Assembly (NCBI GenBank): GCA_965211775.1
Contig: OZ242974.1
Span: forward strand, 3,348,001-3,412,000
Source: Thiodiazotropha sp040506975
Lineage (GTDB): Bacteria; Pseudomonadota; Gammaproteobacteria; Chromatiales; Chromatiaceae
Length of the DNA stretch: 64,000 nt
Direction: 5' to 3'
The position numbers were made by a program, and so were the translations under genes. Below are positions 17,304-24,236 of the stretch, piece by piece. The first letter of the stretch is position 1; each line of letters starts with the position of its first letter. The notes under the pieces were generated by a model. That model did not search any database. It was not told where the DNA came from and saw only the letters and a program-made list of their open reading frames with translations.

Positions 17304-18330
17304 GAGTTTGCTTGAGCTGCATGCCTTGCACAATACCCAGAATGGTAACCGCTGGCACCTCGCCCACTGCAGTCACCTGAAAACCTTCAACCTGGCCCCC
17401 CCAGGCATTGATGGCACCAAGTCGTGATACCCCGCTGAATGCCTCTTCCCTGGTTTCCGGTTCGACAAAGACGGATAGAGAACTCAAACCGTCACTGAAG
17501 ACATACTGATCTATGGGGTCACTGCCCTGTGGGTCGATCAATTGATGTTGCATGCTTAGTCTGAATCCGCTGGGCAATCCGATGAAATCCCATTTGCTGG
17601 GGTTCAACAGGGGTATTTCGTTTGTTTCATCGGGATGACTTTTCAGCCGGTAGGTAAACAGAGACTCCCTGTCGTGGAGTTCACTGATTTCCGCGACGCC
17701 TATCTGCAGGTCAGTAAACATCGTCTGCTCGACCAATTCGCCATGCTCATTCAGCAAATCGGATTTCAGCGGCAGACCGCTTTCGATATCGAGTGCAAAT
17801 CGGTAGCCATAACGCAGGCGATCATTCGGAACTATCAGGACAACCTGGGCCTGACGATTGGCGATCCGGCTCTTGCCGACATTTTGAAAGCTGTAGTGGT
17901 TATCGAGTTGGTCCAGGTCCTGCGGCAGAATGTTGAGAAACTTGGTGCTGGGGGTTCGCCTATCAATAGAAACCTCGTTTGAATCAGGCAATACGCAGGT
18001 CACAGACTCCTCGTCGCGAATCACCTCGCGCGGGGTTCCGTTAAGGGACATCAGGCTCTCTCTTACACGATCTCCCTGTACCGCATGTGCGATTTTCATG
18101 GTCTCGAGCTGATTGTCGTGCAGATAGACGAAGATGCCCTGATAGTTCAGCTGTTGTACCGCCCGCATCATACGCTCAAGCCAATCCTTGGGCGAAGGAT
18201 CATCCGCAGCGGATGTGGACTGGGAAATCACCAGGAACAGGCACAAGAGCATACAGGCCTGGCCGAGGCGATTACTGATATGAGGCACTGGACTCATCCC
18301 GTATGCATCTTCTCTGCTGGCGTCATTCAC
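17296..18330 (-). CDS. rseB: RseB/MucB periplasmic sigma-E regulator
   Basis: Up to 344 residues with a signal peptide (CMLLCLFLVISQSTSA, probably starting from the internal methionine MSPVPHISN at residue 12). The mature protein follows the MucB/RseB two-domain plan: an LolA-like N-terminal domain (DWLERMMRAVQQLNYQGIFVYLHDNQLETMKIAH) and a smaller C-terminal domain (WDFIGLPSGFRL, HQLIDPQGSDPIDQYVFSDGLSSLSVFVE). It protects RseA from proteolysis and senses envelope lipids. It overlaps rseA by 4 bases. Confidence 0.95.
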   Translation of the reverse strand: MNDASREDAYGMSPVPHISNRLGQACMLLCLFLVISQSTSAADDPSPKDWLERMMRAVQQLNYQGIFVYLHDNQLETMKIAHAVQGDRVRESLMSLNGTPREVIRDEESVTCVLPDSNEVSIDRRTPSTKFLNILPQDLDQLDNHYSFQNVGKSRIANRQAQVVLIVPNDRLRYGYRFALDIESGLPLKSDLLNEHGELVEQTMFTDLQIGVAEISELHDRESLFTYRLKSHPDETNEIPLLNPSKWDFIGLPSGFRLSMQHQLIDPQGSDPIDQYVFSDGLSSLSVFVEPETREEAFSGVSRLGAINAWGGQVEGFQVTAVGEVPAVTILGIVQGMQLKQTHD

Positions 18331-18923
18331 TGCTTGTTTTCATCGTAACTGACGAATGTGGCGTAGGGCATAATCCCCTTGATATTGCTCGATGGCGAAA
18401 AGTCCTGGTGATTCAGTAGATAGTCGTTCAGACGCGATTCAACCTTGGGCTTTTTCAGAAGCTTCCAACGGGTACCGTTTTCAGCCACATAGATTGTATT
18501 ACTCTCCGGTCTCTGATTCTGATTGCTAATCGGGAGTTGATCGCTCGATGCGAGCTGATTCGGTGCTTCTGAGCTGCCGGGATTGATCAGCTGGGGAGCC
18601 ATAACGACTGCCGCCGCTGTCAGTGATGCCGCAACCGCAAGTCCCGTGAAGGTCCGTTTCTTATTTGAAGAACGGGGCTTCAAAGCGGTGGGAGCCAGTA
18701 CAATCGGCTCATTTTCAATGTGCTGGCTGATGAAGCGCGCCATCTCCGGGGCATGGATTTGGCCAAGTTCGTTACGCATCGCATCCCCTATCAGATGGTA
18801 GCGTGACCAGATATCCTGACTCTCTTGAGTATTCTTCAGCTTATTGATTTCACCTGGAATTTCATGCTCTGAAATTTCATCGTCCACCAGTGCGGATAAT
18901 CTTTCGAACTCTTGCTCAGTCAT
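18327..18923 (-). CDS. rseA: Anti-sigma-E factor RseA/MucA
   Basis: Single-pass inner-membrane anti-sigma factor of 198 residues. The cytoplasmic N-terminal domain has the RseA pattern (ERLSALVDDEISEHEI, DIWSRYHLIGDAMRNEL). A membrane helix follows around residues 92-112 (FTGLAVAASLTAAAVVMAPQLI), then a periplasmic tail. It holds sigma-E at the membrane until regulated proteolysis. It lies 16 bases after rpoE and overlaps rseB. Confidence 0.93.
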   Translation of the reverse strand: MTEQEFERLSALVDDEISEHEIPGEINKLKNTQESQDIWSRYHLIGDAMRNELGQIHAPEMARFISQHIENEPIVLAPTALKPRSSNKKRTFTGLAVAASLTAAAVVMAPQLINPGSSEAPNQLASSDQLPISNQNQRPESNTIYVAENGTRWKLLKKPKVESRLNDYLLNHQDFSPSSNIKGIMPYATFVSYDENKQ

Positions 18924-18939
18924 CTCTATATGCCTGAAA

Positions 18940-19518
18940 TTAAGGTTTTAACAAAGGTCTCAGTTTTTTGTCGATCGCTTCACGGGCCCTGAATATGCGC
19001 GAACGAACCGTCCCGACCGGACAGGACATAGCGTTGGCGATCTCCTCATAGCTCATACCCTCGAGCTCTCTCAGAACGATGGCTGTACGCAGATCCTCGG
19101 GCAGATCGTCGATCGCCTTCTGTACAGTCATACTGATCTCTTCCGTCAATACATGATTCTCCGGTGTACCTGTCTCCTTTAGACGCGTACCGACGTCCAT
19201 TTGTTCAGCCACTTCTGCCTCGACATCATCCGAAGGCGGGCGACGTCCCTGAGCCACAAGGTAGTTTTTGGCCGTGTTGATGGCGATCCGGTAGAGCCAC
19301 GTGTAAAAAGCGCTGTCACCACGAAATTTTGGCATGGCCCTGTATGCCTTGATAAAGGCCTCCTGGGTCACATCCAGCACCTCATGCGGATCCCGGATAT
19401 AGCGTGAGATCAGATTGGTGATCTTCTGCTGGTATTTGAGCACCAACAGATCAAATGCCTTTTTATCACCCTGCTGAACCCGTGCGACGAGTTCCTGATC
19501 GATTAACCGCTCGCCCAT
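18940..19518 (-). CDS. rpoE: RNA polymerase sigma-E factor (RpoE/AlgU)
   Basis: ECF sigma factor, 192 residues from ATG 19518 (MGERLIDQELVARVQQGDKKAFDLLVLKYQ). Region 2 contains DPHEVLDVTQEAFIKAYRAMPKFRGDSAFYTWLYRIAINTAKNYL; region 4 contains LPEDLRTAIVLRELEGMSYEEIANAMSCPVGTVRSRIFRAREAI. The frame can be read from 19566 (adding MGLCTGCARHEEVSAR), but an AGGAGG lies 11 bases before 19518 and a sigma-E-like promoter overlaps the longer start, so the shorter form is preferred. Divergent nadB upstream is the order also seen in Pseudomonas. Confidence 0.96.
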   Translation of the reverse strand: MGERLIDQELVARVQQGDKKAFDLLVLKYQQKITNLISRYIRDPHEVLDVTQEAFIKAYRAMPKFRGDSAFYTWLYRIAINTAKNYLVAQGRRPPSDDVEAEVAEQMDVGTRLKETGTPENHVLTEEISMTVQKAIDDLPEDLRTAIVLRELEGMSYEEIANAMSCPVGTVRSRIFRAREAIDKKLRPLLKP

Positions 19519-19564
19519 CCGGGCCGATACCTCCTCGTGACGGGCACATCCTGTGCACAGTCCC

Positions 19565-19591
19565 ATTGACAGTCTTGGTGTTGATTAGTTC
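19565..19591 (-). promoter_or_regulatory. Possible autoregulatory sigma-E promoter of the rpoE operon
   Basis: On the minus strand GAACTA (19591-19586) and TCAAT (19569-19565) are separated by exactly 16 bases, close to the sigma-E/AlgU pattern GAACTT-N16-TCTGA or TCAAA. Transcription would begin about 40 bases before the preferred rpoE ATG at 19518. Autoregulation of rpoE is known in relatives; use of this site is inference. Confidence 0.4.
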
Positions 19592-19699
19592 TCGCAATCC
19601 CTCAGCTTGAATTGATCTGGTTCAATGAAATGTCAAATTAAGCTAGGATGCATTACATCTGGATGCGCATTATCACCATAACGACTCGACCCCGCAAAT

Positions 19700-21319
19700 A
19701 TGACAACCGATAATCAGTATGACGTCCTCATCATCGGCAGCGGTGCTGCCGGTTTGAGCCTGGCCCTGCACCTGGACAGGCACCTGAAAATAGCCGTAAT
19801 CTCCAAGCGTGAGCTTAAAGAGACCAATACCTATTATGCACAGGGCGGGATCTCCGTCGTACTGGATGAGGAGGACAGCGTTGCGTCACATGTGAAAGAC
19901 ACCCTTAACGCCGGTGTAGGACTGTGCGATGAAGAAATAGTTCAGCTGGTGGTGGAACATGGACCGATGAACATCGACTGGCTGCTCAAGGGAGGCGTCA
20001 ATTTCACCCGGGATGACACTTCATCGTCCAGCAGCGGCTATCACCTGACCCGGGAGGGGGGACACTCCCACCGTCGTGTGATCCATGCTGCCGATGCGAC
20101 AGGCAAAGAGGTGGAAACCACGCTTCAGGCTCAGGTTTTGGCTCAATCCAATATAGACGTATTCGAACATCATATCGCTATTGACCTGATCACCAGCGAA
20201 CGCAGTCGGATCAAGCAGCAAAAACGCTGTCATGGCGCCTATATCCTCGACCATAAAAACAACCAGGTCGAAACCTACCGGGCTCGATTCGTCGTCCTGG
20301 CAACAGGCGGTGCGAGCAAAGTCTATCAATACACCAGCAATCCCGATGTCTCTACGGGTGATGGCATTGCCATGGCCTGGCGGGCCGGTTGTCGGGTCGC
20401 TAATATGGAGTTTATCCAGTTTCACCCCACCTGCCTCTACCATCCGGATGCCAAGAGCTTTCTCATTTCAGAGGCGGTCCGGGGTGAAGGCGGTCAGTTG
20501 AAACTACCCGATGGCAGCCGCTTCATGCACCGTTTCGACGAGCGTGAAGAGTTGGCGCCCCGTGATATCGTCGCCCGCGCCATCGACCATGAGATGAAGC
20601 GTATCGGCGCTGACTGCCTCTATCTGGATATCAGCCATAAATCCGCCGATTTCATACATGAGCACTTTCCCACCATCCATCAGCGCTGTCTCGACTTCGG
20701 CATCGATATCACCCGGCAACCGATACCGGTCGTTCCGGCCGCCCACTATACCTGCGGTGGCGTGATGGCTGACGAGCAGGCACGGACCGACATCGCCGGA
20801 CTTTACGTGATCGGCGAAAGCGCCTACACCGGTCTGCACGGGGCAAATCGCATGGCCAGCAACTCCTTGTTGGAATGCCTGGTTTTCGCCAACCTCGCCG
20901 CCCAGGATATCCACGTACTGGATGCCGAGACCCCTGAGCCTCCCAAACTGACGCCCTGGGATGAAAGCCGGGTTACCGAACCCGATGAAGAGGTCGTGGT
21001 CTCACATAACTGGGATGAACTGCGCCATTTCATGTGGGACTATGTCGGCATCGTACGCAGCAATAAGCGCTTGATGAGGGCCTGCCGGCGAATCGATCTG
21101 TTACGCCGGGAGATCGTCGAGTACTACAGCAACTTCCGGGTCACTATCGACCTGCTGGAACTGCGTAACCTGGTCGATGTCGCGGATATGATCATCCGCT
21201 CGGCCCAATCACGCCGGGAGAGCCGGGGCCTCCACTATACAATCGACTTTCCCTACCTGGATGACCGGGTTCAGAAGAAAGCCACGATACTGATACCCGA
21301 CAACTACTTCCCCTATTGA
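19700..21319 (+). CDS. nadB: L-aspartate oxidase
   Basis: FAD enzyme of 539 residues converting aspartate to iminoaspartate for NAD synthesis. FAD-binding GXGXXG is seen in VLIIGSGAAGLSLALHL; YYAQGGISVVLDEEDS and GGHSHRRVIHAADATGKEVE are typical of NadB, as are VPAAHYTCGGV and GLHGANRMASNSLLECLVFA near the flavin. A C-terminal helical domain follows. It is divergent from rpoE across 180 bases, an arrangement conserved in Pseudomonas and relatives. Confidence 0.97.
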   Translation: MTTDNQYDVLIIGSGAAGLSLALHLDRHLKIAVISKRELKETNTYYAQGGISVVLDEEDSVASHVKDTLNAGVGLCDEEIVQLVVEHGPMNIDWLLKGGVNFTRDDTSSSSSGYHLTREGGHSHRRVIHAADATGKEVETTLQAQVLAQSNIDVFEHHIAIDLITSERSRIKQQKRCHGAYILDHKNNQVETYRARFVVLATGGASKVYQYTSNPDVSTGDGIAMAWRAGCRVANMEFIQFHPTCLYHPDAKSFLISEAVRGEGGQLKLPDGSRFMHRFDEREELAPRDIVARAIDHEMKRIGADCLYLDISHKSADFIHEHFPTIHQRCLDFGIDITRQPIPVVPAAHYTCGGVMADEQARTDIAGLYVIGESAYTGLHGANRMASNSLLECLVFANLAAQDIHVLDAETPEPPKLTPWDESRVTEPDEEVVVSHNWDELRHFMWDYVGIVRSNKRLMRACRRIDLLRREIVEYYSNFRVTIDLLELRNLVDVADMIIRSAQSRRESRGLHYTIDFPYLDDRVQKKATILIPDNYFPY

Positions 21320-21406
21320 TGCGCGGCATAATCGTGCATTGATCGCCTGTTTGAATGAGAACCTCTTGATGATGTGAGGACCAAGCTGAGAATAACAGGT
21401 CGCAGA

Positions 21407-21488
21407 TGTACGCCAATCACTGCATATTTAACGCCATCATCTTCAAGGTGATTGTTGGCTGGCGATTATTTGCGGTGATTGGCGTTCA
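21407..21488. repeat. Imperfect long palindromic intergenic repeat
   Basis: Arms of about 29 bases (21407-21436 and 21460-21488) are imperfect inverted copies: ACGCCAATCAC in the left arm pairs with GTGATTGGCGT in the right, with a short loop between. Related sequence recurs at 37844-37870. It lies just beyond the 3' end of the RepB-like gene and could also act as its transcript end, though no T-tract is obvious. Confidence 0.7.
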
Positions 21489-21495
21489 TTTGCAG

Positions 21496-22155
21496 CTAGT
21501 CAGTCGTGATGAGACGCCCCAGCTCGCAATATCGATAAGGATCGTGCCCGCTGATTGCCAGCACCACCGGCAGCCGGGGTTCGGTGATACTTTTTCTGCG
21601 CCAGAATCCTGGCAGTTGCATCGACTGATTCAGGACCTGTACACGGGTATCGCCCTGGTACTCTTTGGCCAGCCGTTGTTGATAGGAGGAGAAATGCCGT
21701 AATGGGAGGTCCTGTACCAGCCAATAATAATGGTGATGACCAGGTGATGTCTCTACCTGAATATGGGGCTTTAGGGGGAATCTTCCCGGATCGCTCCCCC
21801 TGTCATCATCCACAAACAAGGCCCTGACCTGATGAATATCGGACAATCCCCTGCCCACGCCATTGGTCCGATTGATGGTGACCGAGACCACCGCCCCCTG
21901 TCGGTTTAGCGTCACAAGTCGATCCCAGCATGCGTCAAGGGTGCCGTGGACCGCTTTTTCCAAGGGATCATAGCCGGGTGAACGGCTGTATTCGGTATCA
22001 GAAAAGGTCCGAAATGAGAAAAAGCCGGCCGCGGGATCCAATCGCTCGAGAAAACGCATCGCCTGGCCCTTATCGGGTTGATATCGACGCCCTTGGAACG
22101 CTATCCAGTGAGCTACGTGGGAGAGACAAGGGTCCCGCCTGGATCGACGCTTCAC
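21496..22155 (-). CDS. RepB-like primase-fold (AEP superfamily) protein
   Basis: Protein of up to 219 residues resembling the RepB primase domain of mobile elements: AMRFLERLDPAAGFFSFRTFSDT, then VVSVTINRTNGVGRGLSDIHQVRALFVDDD (paired acidic residues at the expected metal site), HIQVETSPGHHHYYWLV, and the C-terminal QSMQLPGFWRRKS. No helicase or other domain is attached. The GTG start overlaps the amrB TGA as GTGA, so it is translationally coupled to a gene set not known for DNA replication. The start could instead be ATG at residue 33. No other plasmid or phage gene lies nearby. Assignment is by motif recall only. Confidence 0.65.
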   Translation of the reverse strand: MKRRSRRDPCLSHVAHWIAFQGRRYQPDKGQAMRFLERLDPAAGFFSFRTFSDTEYSRSPGYDPLEKAVHGTLDACWDRLVTLNRQGAVVSVTINRTNGVGRGLSDIHQVRALFVDDDRGSDPGRFPLKPHIQVETSPGHHHYYWLVQDLPLRHFSSYQQRLAKEYQGDTRVQVLNQSMQLPGFWRRKSITEPRLPVVLAISGHDPYRYCELGRLITTD

Positions 22156-22961
22156 GCAGCCTCGGATCGGCTAAAAATATAGGCGCCATAGCCTACCACC
22201 CTGTCCTTACTGCCTGCGGTGTCACCGGAGTTTCTCAAATCAACCAGCTTTCCATGCAGGCCCAGACGTTTTGCCTCCAACAACAGGCCTTGAACCGGTA
22301 TGCGGCCGCAGGCATCCTCATATTCGAGACGTTCCGGATGGAGGGTAACGATGGCGTCACTGGTCGCCTTGTCCATACGTTGCGCGGTCACATAGTCATG
22401 ATAGTGGCTGAGATCGGAACTGATCACGACCAGTGTCTCCTCTCCCCCCCAGGCTCTTGCCAACACCTCTGCCACCTGGTCACCCGAGGCATCGCCCACT
22501 ACCAGTGGAACCAGGGAGAACTCGCGCAACACGACCTGCAGAAAAGGCAACTGCACCTCCAATGAGTGTTCCTGGGCATGGGCCGCCTCAAGACAACTCA
22601 CCTGCGGTAACGCCTCCAGGGTCTGGATTGCCTGCCGGTCGATTGGGATATCACCCAGTGGCGTCCGGAAATAGTCTGCCCCACTGGTTGCCAGTCCGGA
22701 GAACGGTACCCGGTGGGAGGGACCGATAAGCACTACCCGACTGATACGGTCCACCGCACTGGAGAGTCCGGCATAAGCACTGGCGGCAATCGGCCCCGAA
22801 TAGATATAACCGGCATGTGGGGCAATCAGCGCTTTTGGCGACTGCCCTTCTCGCATGGCAGAATCAAGATAACCTGTTACCATCTGCTGCAGACTATCCG
22901 CATCGTCAGGATAGAAAAGATCGGATACCGCAGGCTTCCTGATCATACTCATATTGACCAC
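22152..22961 (-). CDS. amrB: AmmeMemoRadiSam system protein B (MEMO1 family)
   Basis: MEMO-like protein of 269 residues, related to extradiol dioxygenases. Conserved histidine segments appear in order: LIAPHAGYIYSGPIAASAYAGL, VVLIGPSHRVPFSGLA, AQEHSLEVQLPFLQ and VISSDLSHYHDY, supplying the metal-site residues. It stands between amrS and the RepB-like gene. In many genomes this family occurs with a radical SAM protein (AmrS) and an AMMECR1 protein (AmrA); the pathway is not worked out. The start may be M1, M4 or M6. Confidence 0.93.
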   Translation of the reverse strand: MVNMSMIRKPAVSDLFYPDDADSLQQMVTGYLDSAMREGQSPKALIAPHAGYIYSGPIAASAYAGLSSAVDRISRVVLIGPSHRVPFSGLATSGADYFRTPLGDIPIDRQAIQTLEALPQVSCLEAAHAQEHSLEVQLPFLQVVLREFSLVPLVVGDASGDQVAEVLARAWGGEETLVVISSDLSHYHDYVTAQRMDKATSDAIVTLHPERLEYEDACGRIPVQGLLLEAKRLGLHGKLVDLRNSGDTAGSKDRVVGYGAYIFSRSEAA

Positions 22962-23049
22962 CCTGAAGCTCGATTTCCCATTGAAAACACTGCATCGCCC
23001 ACTTCTTTCACAGCTGAGCCGCGGGCAGGCCGCTTAAGTTGACTGATGC

Positions 23050-24123
23050 TCAATAGTTCATCCTCACTGCCTGCCGCCGACTTCCCCACACACCTGGGGT
23101 CGAATCGAACAGCCCCGCCAATCGGCTGCCGCAATGAACACAACAGCCATGATCATCGAGATGCCATTCTCCCAGTTCATACCAATCCCTCTGAATCAAC
23201 AGTTTCCCGCAATGGTGGCACCAGGTGCTCGACTCGCGGCTATCGTGAACGTTACCCACATAGGCATAGTGCGCCCCATTATCGATAGCGATCCTGCGCG
23301 CCCTGCTGAGGGTGGCATGGGGTGTGGGAGGATAGTCTCTCATCTTCCAATCGGGATGGAAGGCTGTGAAATGGAGCGGCACCTCAGGCCCCAGGTTTTC
23401 CACCACCCATTGACTCAGATCGTTCAACTCCTGATCTGAATCATTCTCTCCAGGTATCAACAGGGTGGTTATTTCGACCCATACACCGGTCTCCTGCCTA
23501 AGATATTTCAAGGTCTCGAGAACCGGTTCCAGGTGAGCGCCCGTCAATTTGTGGTAGAAGGTCTCGTCGAAAGACTTCAAATCCACGTTCGCGGCGTCCA
23601 TATAACGGTAGAACTCTGCTCTCGGTTCGGCACATACATAGCCTGCCGTCACCGCCACCGACTTGATACCATATTCGGCGCAGGCCTTTGCCACATCGAT
23701 AGCATACTCATGGAAGATAACCGGATCATTGTAGGTGTAGGCGACACTCCTGCATCCCAGCCGCCGGGCCGTTTGGGCGATCGCTTCGGGCGAGGCCTCA
23801 TCCGCCAGGGTATCCATCTCCCGGGATTTGCTGATATCCCAGTTTTGACAAAATTTACAGGCCAGATTGCAACCGGCTGTACCGAATGAAAAAACGGGGG
23901 TGCCGGGAAAAAAGTGATTGAGGGGTTTTTTCTCAATGGGATCGATGCAGAATCCGCTCGAGCGACCATAGGTATTCAGCACCACGGCACCCCGGTGGTT
24001 TTCCCTGACGTAGCAAAATCCCTGCTTCCCCTCTTTGATTCGGCAATAGCGTGGGCATAGATCACATTGAATCCGCTTATCATCAACACTGTGCCAATAC
24101 TTGGTGGGAAAATGGGTCTTCAT
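23050..24123 (-). CDS. amrS: AmmeMemoRadiSam system radical SAM enzyme
   Basis: Radical SAM protein of 357 residues. The 4Fe-4S motif CNLACKFCQNW (CX3CX2C) follows FSFGTAGCN. An upstream cysteine-rich stretch, CDLCPRYCRIKEGKQGFCYVR, is typical of the family, and a C-terminal zinc-ribbon-like segment holds WCHHCGKLLI and CCVHCGSRLAG. It resembles pyruvate-formate-lyase-activating enzymes but belongs to the AmrS group found with MEMO and AMMECR1 proteins. It lies 88 bases before amrB on the same strand. Confidence 0.94.
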   Translation of the reverse strand: MKTHFPTKYWHSVDDKRIQCDLCPRYCRIKEGKQGFCYVRENHRGAVVLNTYGRSSGFCIDPIEKKPLNHFFPGTPVFSFGTAGCNLACKFCQNWDISKSREMDTLADEASPEAIAQTARRLGCRSVAYTYNDPVIFHEYAIDVAKACAEYGIKSVAVTAGYVCAEPRAEFYRYMDAANVDLKSFDETFYHKLTGAHLEPVLETLKYLRQETGVWVEITTLLIPGENDSDQELNDLSQWVVENLGPEVPLHFTAFHPDWKMRDYPPTPHATLSRARRIAIDNGAHYAYVGNVHDSRESSTWCHHCGKLLIQRDWYELGEWHLDDHGCCVHCGSRLAGLFDSTPGVWGSRRQAVRMNY

Positions 24124-24171
24124 GGCGACCTCTGAAACAGTGCTCTCCTCACATACCTCATTAGAGCTCCC

Positions 24172-24227
24172 TAGGGCCTGTTAACACTAATCCAATTGGC
24201 CGATTGGATTAGTGTTAACAGGCCCTA
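24172..24227. repeat. Perfect 56-base palindrome downstream of hypF
   Basis: Two perfectly complementary 25-base arms (24172-24196 and 24203-24227) flank a six-base loop TGGCCG. Each arm begins or ends with TAGGGCCTGTTAACACTAAT, a motif also present in part at 10251-10264 and in degenerate form at 42192-42217. It lies 10 bases after the hypF stop and 48 bases before amrS. No T-tract follows, so terminator function is uncertain. Confidence 0.9.
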
Positions 24228-24236
24228 ATAGTAAAT

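Noticed and set aside
21496..22155. Plasmid or phage island suggested by the RepB-like protein
   Set aside because: No other replication, integrase or phage gene is near, and the gene is overlapped with a chromosomal amrB gene.
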